Source: Aegilops tauschii subsp. strangulata (Eukaryota > Streptophyta > Magnoliopsida > Poales > Poaceae). Taken from it: a stretch of 64,000 nt of DNA. The first letter of the stretch is position 1, and each line of letters starts with the position of its first letter. The notes beneath the pieces were generated by a model. That model saw nothing but the letters and a program-made list of their open reading frames with translations. It made no database searches and was not told the origin of the DNA. Location of the stretch: NCBI RefSeq assembly GCF_002575655.3, contig NC_053037.3:140441207-140505206 (forward strand), in the 5' to 3' direction. A program made the position numbers and the translations under genes. Shown here one piece after another: positions 44,578 to 55,313 of the stretch.

Positions 44578-45002
44578 ACTCCCCCAAGCTTAGACCTCGC
44601 TTGTCCTCAAGCGAAAACCAAAATCGAAAAACATGTCCACATACTTAGAGAGAGAGGTGTCGATAAAAACAAAATATGGACAGAGAAGCATCATGTGAAT
44701 TATTATAACAGCAACAAATTTAAACATAAAACTTTTATCATAGACTTCTCATGAATAAGTGACAGTTCATCACACAATCGAAGTATAAAGCATAAACTCT
44801 ATTAGAAACCAACAAACTATGTTCTCAGTCAACTTTGCAACTACAATTCATCATCTTTTAAAGAAGGGTCACGTATCCGAGCCTTTAGGCAAGTCCACAC
44901 ACTCAACCATCATATAGTCTTCTATGATTGCTAACACTCACCGCGTACACATGAGCAAAACGTTTCAACTGGACACAAAGAAAGATAGGGGCTTATTCCT
45001 AC
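44578..45002 (-). mobile_element. GypG internal 3' end
   Basis: Minus strand: non-coding 3' region ending in GTCTAAGCTTGGGGGAGT, the polypurine tract directly before the LTR. It is interrupted at about 45003 by GypH. The coding part of GypG is not in the window. Confidence 0.7.
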
Positions 45003-46552
45003 CTCTTGAGCTTGCGTTGGTTTTTCCCTTGAAGAGGAGAGGGTGATGCAACAAAGTAGCGTAAGTATTTCCCTCAATTTTTGAGAACCAAGGTATCAAT
45101 CCAGTAGGAGACTACACGCAAGTCGCCTCGTACCTACACAAACAAATAAGAACCTTGCAACCAACGCGATAAAGGGGTTGTCAATTCCTTCACGGCCACT
45201 TGCAAAAGTGAGATCTGATAGAGATAATAAGATAAATAAATATTTTTGGTATTTTTATAATATTAACGTAAAGTAAAGAATGCAAAGTAAAATAGATTGG
45301 AAACTTATATGATGGAGAATAGGCCCGGGGGCCATAGGTTTCACTAGTGGCTTCTCTCAAGATAGCATAAGTATTACGGTGGGTGAACAAATTACTGTCG
45401 AGCAATTGATAGAAAAGTGCATAATTATGAGAATATCTAGGCATGATCATGTATATAGGCATCACGTCCGCGACAAGTAGACCGAAAAGATTCTGCATCT
45501 ACTACTATTACTCCACACATCGACCGCTATCCAGCATGCATCTAGAGTATTAAGTTCATAAGAACAGAGTAACGCATTAGGCAAGATGACATGATGTAGA
45601 GGGATAAACTCAAGCAATATGATATAAACCCCATCTTTTTATCCTCGATGGCAACAATACAATACGTGCCTTGCTGCCCTTGCTGTCACTGGGAAAGGAC
45701 ACCGCAAGATTGAACCCAAAGCTAAGCACTTCTCCCATTGCAAGAAAGATCAATCTAGTAGGCCAAACCAAACTGATAATTCGAAGAGACTTGCAAAGAT
45801 AACCAATCATACATAAAAGAATTCAGAGGAGATTCAAATATTGTTCATAGATAATCTTGATCATAAACCCACAATTCATCGGATCTCGACAAACACACCG
45901 CAAAAAGAGTTACATCAAATAGATCTCCAAGAAGATCGAGGAGAACTTTGTATTGAGATCCAAAGAGAGAGAAGAAGCCATCTAGCTAATAACTATGGAC
46001 CCGAAGGTCTGTGGTAAACTACTCACACATCATCGGAGGGGCTATGGTGTTGATGTAGAAGCCCTCCGTGATCGATTCCCCCTCCGGCGGAGCGCCGGAA
46101 AAGGCCCCAAGATGGGATCTCACAGGTACAGAAGGTTATGGTGGTGGAAATAGGGTTTCGTGGTGCTCCTGGATGTTTTTGGGGTATATGGGTATATATA
46201 GAAGGAAGAAGTAGGTCGGTGGAGCTGCGAGGGGCCCACGAGGGTGGGGGCGCGCCTCCCTGCCTCGTGGCCTCCTCGCTTCTTTCTTGACATCCACTCC
46301 AAGTCCTCTGGATCACGTTTGTTCCAAAAATCACTCTCCCGAATGTTTCATTCCGTTTGGATTCTGTTTGATATTCCTTTTCTGTGAAACACTGAAATAG
46401 GCAAAAAAACAGCAATTTGCACTGGGCCTTCGGTTAGTAGGTTAGTCCCAAAAATAATATAAAAGTGTATAATAAAGCCCATTAAACATCCAAAACAGAT
46501 AATATAATAGCATGGAACAATAAAAAATTATAGATACGTTGGAGACGTATCA
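45003..46552 (-). repeat. GypH 3' LTR
   Basis: Minus strand begins TGATACGTCTCCAACG, the same start as GypD. It includes GGCGCGCCCCC and the TATATATACCC promoter-like segment around 46192. The last bases on the minus strand read CAAGCTCAAGAGGTA before GypG sequence resumes. Confidence 0.82.
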
Positions 46553-46553
46553 A

Positions 46554-46571
46554 GCATCCTCAAGCTTATAT
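46554..46571 (-). other. Polypurine tract of GypH
   Basis: Minus strand TATAAGCTTGAGGATGC just before the LTR start. Two close copies of this motif occur deep inside the element (57431-57450 and 57487-57506). Confidence 0.72.
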
Positions 46572-47247
46572 CTTGCTCGTCCTCGAGTAGGTAAATGATA
46601 AAAACAGAATTTTTGATGTGGAATGCTACCTAACATAATTTCTCAATATAATTCTGATGCGGAGCATCCTATGGACATCACCATGTCAAGAGTCCGTTTG
46701 GCAAGTGACACGTGCGACTGCTACTTCTCATACATAAAGGTGAATCTTCTCCTTTACACGTGTTCACTTGACCCCTTCAGGATGGTGTAGTAATTGACAC
46801 TCCACCTGTGTTCATGCATAGGTATTGCCGGAGCTTCACGGACGACGACGAGGAGTGCAAGCGCCAAGGAACAACTACACCATCCGCGAGGGAAGCATGG
46901 AAGAGAAGATGAAAGAAACGGAGCTGCTACAAGTCACAGCCACCGGACGTCCGGCGCCTGGAGGTTCAGCCTACCAGAACAACTATAGCCGAGAGACTCT
47001 AAAGTGCCCGGACGACCGCCAGATACCGGACGTCCGACAAGTACCAGCGCCCGGACGACCGACGCGGACCGGACGACCGGTGCCACCTTCACAGAAGGGA
47101 AATAGCGGAAGTCCGAAGACTTCCGGACGTCCGGTCCGTCCTGAGCCACCGGACATCCGACCCCCACCGGTCGTCCTGTAACTGCCTGTGTGCAGCCGCG
47201 GCCTTCGGCCTTGTATCCTCTCCCACTTACCCCTTCGTGGCTAAGAC

Positions 47248-47256
47248 TATAAATAG
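47248..47256 (+). promoter_or_regulatory. TATA box of GagI 5' LTR
   Basis: TATAAATAG in GACTATAAATAGGCC, conserved in the second LTR at 54867-54875. Confidence 0.75.
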
Positions 47257-47341
47257 GCCACCTCCTCATCCTTTTCTAGGGTTAGCAAAGTGATAGCTCA
47301 TTTGATAGAGAGCTTTGCTCCTTGTACCACTCTACTCTACT

Positions 47342-47344
<3 letters not shown>

Positions 47345-47371
<27 letters not shown>
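47345..47371. repeat. GA microsatellite in GagI LTR
   Basis: About thirteen GA units. The second LTR has a shorter run at 54964-54985. Confidence 0.9.
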
Positions 47372-47372
<1 letters not shown>

Positions 47373-47703
47373 CTACCACTCCCATGGAGTTCAAGACCTC
47401 CATGTGAGAAGATCCTGCGGGATATTTCCAAGACCCCTCACGGGAAGATCCATCTAGGATATCATCAAGACCTCATCTCCTCTTGGATTTGAGATGAACG
47501 CTACCTTGTATCTTTCCCTTTGTTGTTCATGTACATTGTGGATCTTGTGTGTTTGATTGTCTAGTGGATGTGTGATTGGACTTGTTCTTGAGTGTTTCCC
47601 CTTGTGATTTCTCTCCGTTCTTCCCCGTGTTCTTCGTGTTCTTCGAGGGATCTCACTCCTTTCGTGAAAGATCGGCCGTATGGAGTTCCACTCCACATCA
47701 TCT

Positions 47704-47718
47704 TGGTATCATGAGCCA
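47704..47718 (+). other. Primer binding site of GagI
   Basis: TGGTATCATGAGCCA, three bases after the LTR end. It equals the initiator-Met primer site with one extra T. Confidence 0.75.
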
Positions 47719-49701
47719 CCTTTATCACGATTTCGGAGCCCCCCGTTGTGTTTTCTAGCTTGATTTTGTTGTGTTCTTCCGCAATTTCGAAAATCCCCAC
47801 CAAAAATAGCCCCAATTTTTTTTTTGTGATTTGTTGGTATGATGAAGTTTTGTTGGATTTGATCCATGGATTTGCTTGGTTTCAAGTGGATATAGCATTT
47901 CTCCAAGTTTCCCCACTTTCCATCGACCAAATCTCTTCAATTTTGACCCCGAAATCTCCATTTTCCGCCCAAAATCGCGTCCCGGAGCTCAAATCCAACG
48001 TTGACCCCGACCCACCGGACGACCGCCACATTACCGGACGTCCGGAGCCCCAGGAACCACCGGACATCCACTACTTACCGGACGTCCGGCATCCCATTCC
48101 AGAACGAAATTAGCGGATTTCCGAGCTCACCGGACGTCCGGCCACCGGACATCCGTCCATTTCCGGACGTCCGCTACCTGTAGATATCAACTTCGGCTGA
48201 TTTTTGTTTTGTCCGTAAGTAATTCATCCGAACTCCGATTTTGACGTTCTTTAGCTCGTTTTGAAGCTCTTGACATCCCCCTTCCCACAAAAATACCACC
48301 AACATCATTTGACTACATCAAATTTTGACAACTTTGGCATCTTTGCCTAGTGCTTCCACCACATCATCCGCATTACCACCACCGATTTCCGCAACCTAAC
48401 CCATCTTGATCAACATTGCAGTAGTGGTTGCTTGAGTAGTGATTCGAGTCTCCTAAGGTGTTTCGGCTACTTAGGGACGGTTGCTTCCTCATCAACCACC
48501 AACACCACTTCCGCATAGGCTTACCCACCATACACTTCCACCCCAACTTAACCCAACTTTGTTTGAATTGTGAGTTGTGTCTCCTAAGGTGTTTCGGCTA
48601 CTTAGGGATGGTGACCTTCAACTCCTACTCGCATAACCCATCATTCCACTTCCGCATTGCCAAGTGCAAACCACCATCGCTTTCCACTACCACCATTTGA
48701 CATTTGTCATTTGAGATTTTGAGTTCGCGGTTTTTCCGTTTGCTAAGGTGTTTCGGCTACTTAGGGACGAGTCTCCATCATCTTGGTATCTACATCAAGA
48801 ACACCGCCACTCATCATCGCAAAGAACGGTAACCTCGACGACACCATTGTATATCCCCCTTGCAATTGCATTGATAACCCCTAGCCCATTTTGCGTCACT
48901 TGCGTATCGAGACTAGCCATTTGAGTATTGTCGGCAACGTTACTTGTGCACATTAGTGAGCTACACCTCCCATTGCATACATACCATATCATATTGGTAT
49001 CATATCATCTCGTGTGCCTCAAGTTTGTTTCCGCATATACACAATTGATATCTTGGTTTGTGCATCTCGCATTGTGGCCACATACCAAAAAAAAAAGAAT
49101 AAGCTTTTAAGCAAAGAAAAAAAAGCAAAGAGCTTGTAAGCAAGTGCCATAGCATCATAGTGCATTACAATATATCATACTTGATCATCTTGGATCATCT
49201 TGAGAGAAACATCGGGAACCATACATACATAGCATACTTGGGATAGAAAGTTGATACATTTTGCATCTTATAGGTTGTGCACAAGTGTCGTATCCGCCTA
49301 TTGAGCAATCGTGCTAGCGTCTCTCTTGAGTTGTGCAACACGAGCGTTTTTCATGGATTCCACATTTTGTGCTCATTCCTTGGTTGCACGACCCTATTTA
49401 TCTATCCATGTGTGTGTTTTCGTGTACCACATATTGCTATTGGTCTACTTGTTTCACTTGCGAATTTGTGAATCTCTTTCAACATTATTGACTCCTGCTA
49501 ACATTTTGCATTAAATTTTTGTGCCACTATCCTCACCGAGCTACTCCATAAGCTTTACTTGATAGGTGTGAGTGAACAAGTCCGGTACCAATTCCACTAT
49601 TCTTTCATCTCACATTGAGTGAAACGGGATACATCCTCAACTTTGGGAAAAGGTAACTTGGTATTGTTTATCTCATTTCCTACTCACCTCTACCGAGTCT
49701 T
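47719..49701 (+). other. GagI leader
   Basis: About 2 kb before the gag-like ORF with no long reading frame. It contains four of the palindromes and three copies of a 25-base motif CTAAGGTGTTTCGGCTACTT at 48453, 48584 and 48743. The length is unusual for a leader. Confidence 0.65.
48453..48767. repeat. Three copies of a 25-base hairpin-capable motif
   Basis: CTAAGGTGTTTCGGCTACTT followed by AGGGA at 48453-48477, 48584-48608 and 48743-48767, identical in all three. CTAAG and CTTAG can pair as a short stem. The surrounding sequence is not repeated to the same degree. Confidence 0.8.
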
Positions 49702-51843
49702 GTGATGGATAGGCAAGGCATTTCACCTTCGGTCTACAACAACAACGACGAGTTCGATGCCACGAACAACTCCAACGACGCCAAGATGCAAGCTCAAATG
49801 GAGGAGATCAAGGACCTCATCAAGTCCTACAAGCGATCTTCCTCATCTTCGAGAAGACATTCAAGAGCACATGCTTCCGAGCTACCATCTCCGGCAAGAT
49901 CACATCGGCATCGACACACTCACCGACAAGAATGTGAAGGTCAAGAGCTCAACACCAAAAACCGCTCAACAACTTCACCATCTCCCTTGGCATCTTCGCC
50001 AAGTGACTTCAAGGCATCTTCGCCTACGGACATACGGCATCTTCGCCAACAAGCACCCCAAGACTACGCTCAAGAGAAGCTCCCCAAGCTCAAGTCCGCG
50101 ACCTCCACGAGCTACTACGACCTCGACACCAACCATAAGATTCCTTTCTATGGGACTCAAGAACCCGAGGAGTATCTCGAGTGGGAGCGCCTAATGGACG
50201 ACTACCTCAAGCTACATCAAGTTCCTCCCGAAGATCAAGTGAAGTGTGCGTCAAGAAACTTCCACGACTATGTGTCGACATGGTGGCTTCACACACCTTC
50301 GGAGACCTACGACATGAGTTGGCCCAAGACGAAGAGAGCTTTGCGGCGAGAGTTTGTGCCTCCAACCTACACGGAACAACTTCTACGCCAATTGGAGAAC
50401 AACATCCAAGGATCCAAGTCCATCAACGCGTACTTCAAGGAGATGAAGAATGCCTTGCGACGAGCCGGCGTGGATGACCCCATGTCAATGAAGTTCCACT
50501 TCATGATGGGATTGAACAACGACATCTCCAAGACTATCTTCCTCGAGAACTACAAGTCCCTCGACGACAACTACATTGGTGCTCTCAAGGCGGAACAAGA
50601 ACTCATGAAGGCCAAGGCTTCTCCACCCCAAGCTCACTTCGCGACGACCAAGCTCCATGAGACCGAGCATGAGGATAGCACCACCAAGATGTCCAAGCCC
50701 GACAAGCTCCAAGACGATGCTCCCAAGTTCGACTTCACCGCCATCCCTCTTTGTGGCATTGAGGGTGCCGAGTCTACCACGACTCTTTTTCAAGACGGTG
50801 CGGCGACGAGTACGACTACGGAGAACTTCAAGGACGAAGCTTTGGAGGCGAGAGACAAAGTGGCGAGCAAGGATGATGTTTCCATCTTTGGCGGCGAGAG
50901 TGATGATGCGCCATCTTCGGCCTTCATCCACGGCGGCGATGACGGGATGATCGAGCATGGGATTTTCCCTTCGGTCATGGAGGAGAGTGATGATGTGCCA
51001 TCTTCGGCCTTCATCCATGGTGACGACGATGAGATGGTTGAGTATTTCACCTCGACCATGCCGACGTATGATGACTTGAGTGACTTGTGCCACTATATTG
51101 AGAGGGAGAGTGACTTCACCACTAGCCCCATATATGATGAGTTGCCCCGATTCCCATGTGAGGAGAGCCACAATCCCCACCACTTGAGTGAGATGAGTGA
51201 CTCCACCATATGTGAGTTTGAGTGCACCTATTTTGAGGGAGTGAGTGAACCACCACATAGAGAGAGTGAGATAGTTGATAGGTCATGTGAGGCCACTTTC
51301 AACACTAACGACTTGACCTCTACCTCTATTGTGTCTTCTCATTTGGTGCTAGGTCCCATATATGATGACGCGCCGATTCACGACGACTACGTCCTCCCTT
51401 TGGACAAGACGATGGCCATGATGGAATATGATGCATGCCCCACATGGTTCCATCAAGATGAAGATGACCACCATTTGGTTTTTCCCACCTCACCTACAAC
51501 ACTTGAGTGGAATGAACAAGGTAACATAGGTGAAGGTGATGCTCTAGTCCCACTAGTGGACATTCTTGACATTGATTGTTTGCATGACGTTGATCAACAT
51601 ATTACCATGCTTCATGCTAATATGATTTCCCCATGCGATGATTTACCCATTTATGATGAGTATGATGATTGCCATGTGGAGTCTCTTAGTTGTGATGCCA
51701 TGTTACATAGGATTTCTTGTGACAATACTTTAGGTCACATCATGTTTGACAATCCGCTTGACTTGTCATATGCTATGCATGAGATCAATCATATGTCATA
51801 TTTGCAATCTCATCGTAGTGACTATGCAATGCCATTAAAATGA
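49702..51843 (+). CDS. GagI gag-like protein, 713 residues
   Basis: An intact frame starting MMDRQGISPSVYNNND. Residues 1-145 are Ser/His-rich and probably disordered. Residues 145-305 match the Retrotrans_gag pattern of Gypsy elements (KIPFYGTQEPEEYLEWERLM, TWWLHTP, LRREFVPPTYTEQLLRQLEN, INAYFKEMKNALRRAG). No CCHC knuckle follows. Instead there is a long acidic region (about 310-713) with a duplicated SSAFIHG-DD-M segment at 405-450 and many short Asp-rich motifs. The stop TGA at 51841 overlaps an ATG at 51840 of the next frame, so the downstream frame is in the -1 position. Expected role is a virus-like particle protein; the C-terminal part is unassigned. Confidence 0.8.
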   Translation: MMDRQGISPSVYNNNDEFDATNNSNDAKMQAQMEEIKDLIKSYKRSSSSSRRHSRAHASELPSPARSHRHRHTHRQECEGQELNTKNRSTTSPSPLASSPSDFKASSPTDIRHLRQQAPQDYAQEKLPKLKSATSTSYYDLDTNHKIPFYGTQEPEEYLEWERLMDDYLKLHQVPPEDQVKCASRNFHDYVSTWWLHTPSETYDMSWPKTKRALRREFVPPTYTEQLLRQLENNIQGSKSINAYFKEMKNALRRAGVDDPMSMKFHFMMGLNNDISKTIFLENYKSLDDNYIGALKAEQELMKAKASPPQAHFATTKLHETEHEDSTTKMSKPDKLQDDAPKFDFTAIPLCGIEGAESTTTLFQDGAATSTTTENFKDEALEARDKVASKDDVSIFGGESDDAPSSAFIHGGDDGMIEHGIFPSVMEESDDVPSSAFIHGDDDEMVEYFTSTMPTYDDLSDLCHYIERESDFTTSPIYDELPRFPCEESHNPHHLSEMSDSTICEFECTYFEGVSEPPHRESEIVDRSCEATFNTNDLTSTSIVSSHLVLGPIYDDAPIHDDYVLPLDKTMAMMEYDACPTWFHQDEDDHHLVFPTSPTTLEWNEQGNIGEGDALVPLVDILDIDCLHDVDQHITMLHANMISPCDDLPIYDEYDDCHVESLSCDAMLHRISCDNTLGHIMFDNPLDLSYAMHEINHMSYLQSHRSDYAMPLK

Positions 51844-52262
51844 ACCCAATTTGCACTTATGGCATAGATGACAAGCCCATGGTTATTGGCATTTGTTTTT
51901 CCTGTGATGATATTGATATGCTCCCTTTGCATCATTTATCTCATATGCCATGCCATGACCACCTAGCTTCGGATATGCATTGTTTTGGATGTTGTCCATT
52001 TTCTCCATATGATGTTTCTGATATTGCTCATGAGGAGACCCCCATAGTTTCCTCATACATTTTAGGAGATTTTGATTCATCCCATGCATTGCATGATCCC
52101 AATACTTGTGTGCACCATATGCTCCCCATGAATAAAAATGCTATTGTTGTGCCATATACTTCTATGCTAAATTTGCATCCCCATCGTGTCATACATAATA
52201 ACTATTCTTTCATGATGGATGACATGTTCTTATACCATGCCTCAAATTTCTTTGAGCGATGA
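51840..52262 (+). pseudogene. GagI second frame, Cys/His/Met-rich, part 1
   Basis: 140 residues in the -1 frame relative to the gag-like ORF, with the overlapping ATGA. The composition continues that of the gag C-terminus (PLHHLSHMPCHDHLASDMHC, FCCPFSPYD-like). It ends with MMDDMFLYHASNFF, a motif that recurs twice downstream. No known domain. It is probably one piece of a longer ancestral frame broken by indels. Confidence 0.5.
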
Positions 52263-52433
52263 TTATCGTGTGCTAACTCTAATGTGCACATACACATCAT
52301 GATGGATGATGTGTACATTTACCACGCGCACAATTTCTTTGGTTTGTGTCTCTTTTATGTAGGTACCCATGAATACTTGTCAACCTCGCAATCCCACGAG
52401 TTGACAAAATGAGCTCTAGAGAGCAATTATGAC

Positions 52434-53630
52434 TTGGGATCCCATGGATTGTCTTTCCCACCGCTCTCTTTGTGCAAAGACTTCACGCGTTTCTTCTACA
52501 TGACCCTCACTTGGCTATGGGTTATTGTCCATTATATATCATTTGCCCATCTTGCCATGTTCACTTTGCATGATATGCTCATTCCTATGCCTTTGCCATG
52601 CATTTGTGACCCATGCTTTGCATTACACATGATGATTGATTCTACTAGTTGTATGTGTATTTGCAAGCTTGGTGGAGATATCACTTGTTATTGCCATGTT
52701 TGCTTTGTGCCCCATGCCTATGATCATACTATGATCTTGCTTTATGTTCGTGCTTGCGATATGTCATGTGCATTGTCTATGCTTATTATTTGCTCACATG
52801 ACATGATTGCCATGATTTCACCTAGTGTGTTGCATCTTCGCTCCACTAGTTTGCACGACATGATTGATATGCTTGCTTGTGTTGCATCACCGATGATTCA
52901 TACTTGTTCATTTCATGTGGTTGATGACAACCATTACCATGCTTTGCACATGATTGTCATTGCTCCTTGCCATATATCTCCATATGTTGCCTCTCTCATG
53001 CTAGATGATTTTCCATGTATTGAGTGTAACCATGCTTTTAGCCTTGATAATGTGATTGCCCCCATAGCATTCTCACATATGATTGGAGATTTTGACATAA
53101 CACTTGTGAAGCATGCTTGTCTTACCTATTTGCACCATATACCTAGTGTCATGAATATCGCCATTGTTGCATCTTATTATTCATCCACTTGTGCTTCTAA
53201 TGGTTATGTGCAACAGAAGAGAACCAGCATGATGGATGATGTGTTTATCTACCATGCGCATACTTTCTTTGTTTTGTTTTGTGCATGTGTAGGATACTTG
53301 GATTTCGTCGCGACTTCCACTTCACGTGAGTTGACCATTCGAGCTCTTGAGAGCGAGCCTCATACATTCTACCACGCCTCGTTTCTACATCATACTTGCT
53401 TGTGCTTCGGCATTGTGGAGAATGCACATGGACACGCCTTCAAGGTGACATCTTTCTTGAGCATGGATATTGCGGATCATACTACTTGTGTTGCTTGCAC
53501 CATGACACTTATTCTTGGACTACTTGATTGCGCGCATGTTAGAGATCTTGCTTTGGCTTGCCACTTACACATTTTCATGCATCATGATATATATGCCTTG
53601 TGTTTTGCATCCAATTCTTGGATTACTTGA
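52434..53630 (+). CDS. GagI third frame, 398 residues, Cys/His/Met-rich
   Basis: A long frame in the same register as 51840-52262, but separated by a stop. Rich in Cys, His, Met, Ile and short hydrophobic runs (MTLTWLWVIVHYISFAHLAM, CICKLGGDITCYCHVCFVPH). It includes TSMMDDVFIYHAHTFFVLFC at about residues 263-282, a repeat of the motif at the end of part 1; a further copy MMDDVYIYHAHNFF is encoded at about 52304-52345 between the two frames. There is no RT, integrase or protease signature. Possible readings: highly diverged extra protein of a non-autonomous element, or an amplified low-complexity tract without function. Confidence 0.45.
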   Translation: MGSHGLSFPPLSLCKDFTRFFYMTLTWLWVIVHYISFAHLAMFTLHDMLIPMPLPCICDPCFALHMMIDSTSCMCICKLGGDITCYCHVCFVPHAYDHTMILLYVRACDMSCALSMLIICSHDMIAMISPSVLHLRSTSLHDMIDMLACVASPMIHTCSFHVVDDNHYHALHMIVIAPCHISPYVASLMLDDFPCIECNHAFSLDNVIAPIAFSHMIGDFDITLVKHACLTYLHHIPSVMNIAIVASYYSSTCASNGYVQQKRTSMMDDVFIYHAHTFFVLFCACVGYLDFVATSTSRELTIRALESEPHTFYHASFLHHTCLCFGIVENAHGHAFKVTSFLSMDIADHTTCVACTMTLILGLLDCAHVRDLALACHLHIFMHHDIYALCFASNSWIT

Positions 53631-53752
53631 TCCTCGCACATGTTTGGTTGCAATAATGTCATTCCTTCACATATGCCATGTCCCATTGCTTGTCACATGA
53701 TTAGCTTGATTGCCTCACACATGATGAACAATTGCTCTTTCTATTGTGTTGA

Positions 53753-54418
53753 GTGCCACAAATATTCACTACACCCTATGCACATTATGCATGGATTGTC
53801 TTGCACTTAACCCATGTGCTTAGACATCTCATCTTCTTAGGTGTTGTGAATGATTCCTATGCCTACCATAGACCTTTCATTGAGCTCTTTGCCCATGCTT
53901 GCTATGAACTTGAGGTAGATGCTTATTATCTCCACACACATATTTGCATCACTACCTCACATGTACATAATTGTCCCCATGATATCTTTGCTTGTGCTCG
54001 ATTGATATGCTTACATGCCATGTCACAATCCTTTGTCACACCATATGCTTTGCATGATGACGACACTTGTATGGTGACGCACCTCTTGAACGCTTGGTTT
54101 TGCACTAACGCTAACCACATTTGTTTTTCCAAGTGTTTGTTGTCCTTACTCCTTTTGAAGGAATCACAAGACGGTGCGACATTGGAGAGTGCCCATTCCG
54201 AGCTTCAAGATGACAAGTACTTGGTGAACGTCCACTTCTACACGGCGAAGCCATCTCTTTCCCATGGTGATTTGGTTTTCGATCCGAGGTTGGATCTTTC
54301 CCAAGGGAGGGGAGATGATGCGGAGCATCCTATGGACATCACCATGTCAAGAGTCCGTTTGGCAAGTGACACGTGCGACCGCTACTTCTCATACATAAAG
54401 GTGAATCTTCTCCTTTAA
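53753..54418 (+). pseudogene. GagI last frame before polypurine tract
   Basis: Open for 221 residues; the part up to about 54300 belongs to the internal region (same Cys/His-rich character, then KESQDGATLESAHSELQDDK and SLSHGDLVFDPRLDLSQGRG), the rest is read from the LTR. In Gypsy elements the polyprotein end often overlaps the polypurine tract in this way, which supports a once continuous polyprotein from gag to the tract. Confidence 0.5.
54303..54315 (+). other. Polypurine tract of GagI
   Basis: AAGGGAGGGGAGA directly before the second LTR start TGATGCGGAGC. This fixes the LTR border. Confidence 0.88.
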
Positions 54419-55313
54419 ACGTGTTCACTTGACCCCTTCAAGGATGGTATACTACTTGACACTTCACCCGTGTGCATGCATAGGTATCGCCGGAGCTTCA
54501 CGGATGACGAGGAGGAGTGCAAGCGCCAAGGAACAACTACACCATCCGCGAGGGAAGCATGGAAGAGAAGACGGAAGAAACAGAGCTGCTACAAGTCACA
54601 GCCACCGGACGTCCGACGCCTGGAGGTTCAGCCTGCCAGAACAACTACAGCCGAGGGACTCTACAGCGCCCGGACAACCGACATCGACCGGACGACCGGT
54701 GCCACCTTCACAGAAGGGAAATAGCGGAAGTCCGAAGACTTCCGGACGTCCGGTCCGTCCTGAGCCACCGGACGTCCGACCCCCACCGGTCGTCCGGTAA
54801 CTGCCTGTGTGCAGCCGCGGCCTTCGGCCTTGTATCCTCTCCCACTTACCCCTTCATGGCTAAGACTATAAATAGGCCACCTCCTCATCCTTTTCTAGGG
54901 TTAGCAAAGTGATAGCTCATTTGATAGAGAGCTTTGCTCCTTGTACCACTCTACTCTACTCTTGAGAGAGAGAGAGAGAGAGAGACTACCACTCCCATGG
55001 AGTTCAAGACCTCCATGTGAGAAGATCCTGCGGGATATTTCCAAGACCCCTCACGGGAAGATCCATCTAGGATATCATCAAGACCTCATCTCCTCTTGGA
55101 TTTGAGATGAATGCTACCTTGTATCTTTCCCTTTGTTGTTCAGGTACCTTGTGGATCTTGTGTGTTTGATTGTCTAGTGGATGTGTGATTGGACTTGTTC
55201 TTGAGTGTTTCCCCTTGTGATTTCTCTCCGTTCTTCCCCGTGTTCTTCGTGTTCTTCGAGGGATCTCGCTCCTTTCGTGAACGATCGGCCGTATGGAGTT
55301 CCAATCCACATCA
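54316..55313 (+). repeat. GagI second LTR
   Basis: 998 bp. It matches 46655-47700 with point changes, a missing segment of about 40 bases around 54675-54690 and a shorter GA run. TATA box at 54867-54875. Confidence 0.88.

Larger units (their letters stand above)
46655..47700 (+). repeat. GagI 5' LTR
   Basis: 1046 bp, TGATGCGGAGC to CTCCACATCA (5-base inverted ends). TATA box TATAAATAG at 47248-47256, GA microsatellite at 47345-47371 in the untranslated part, three exact CGGACGTCCG palindromes upstream of the TATA box. Confidence 0.88.
46944..48173. repeat. Cluster of CGGACGTCCG palindromes
   Basis: Exact copies at 46944, 47027, 47124, 48035, 48079, 48131 and 48164. Single-mismatch relatives (CGGACATCC, CGGACGACCG) are interspersed. 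The second LTR has exact copies at 54606, 54743 and 54769. The core GACGTC is the C-box type bZIP site. Confidence 0.8.

Noticed and set aside
50485..51258. Minus-strand frame of 257 residues opposite the GagI gag-like ORF
   Set aside because: A shadow of the acidic, GAT/GAG-rich coding strand; the plus-strand frame has a recognisable gag domain, this one has none.
52434..53630. Env-like membrane protein in GagI
   Set aside because: Hydrophobic runs exist, but there is no signal peptide, no clear repeated transmembrane pattern and no match to known plant env-like ORFs that I could support.
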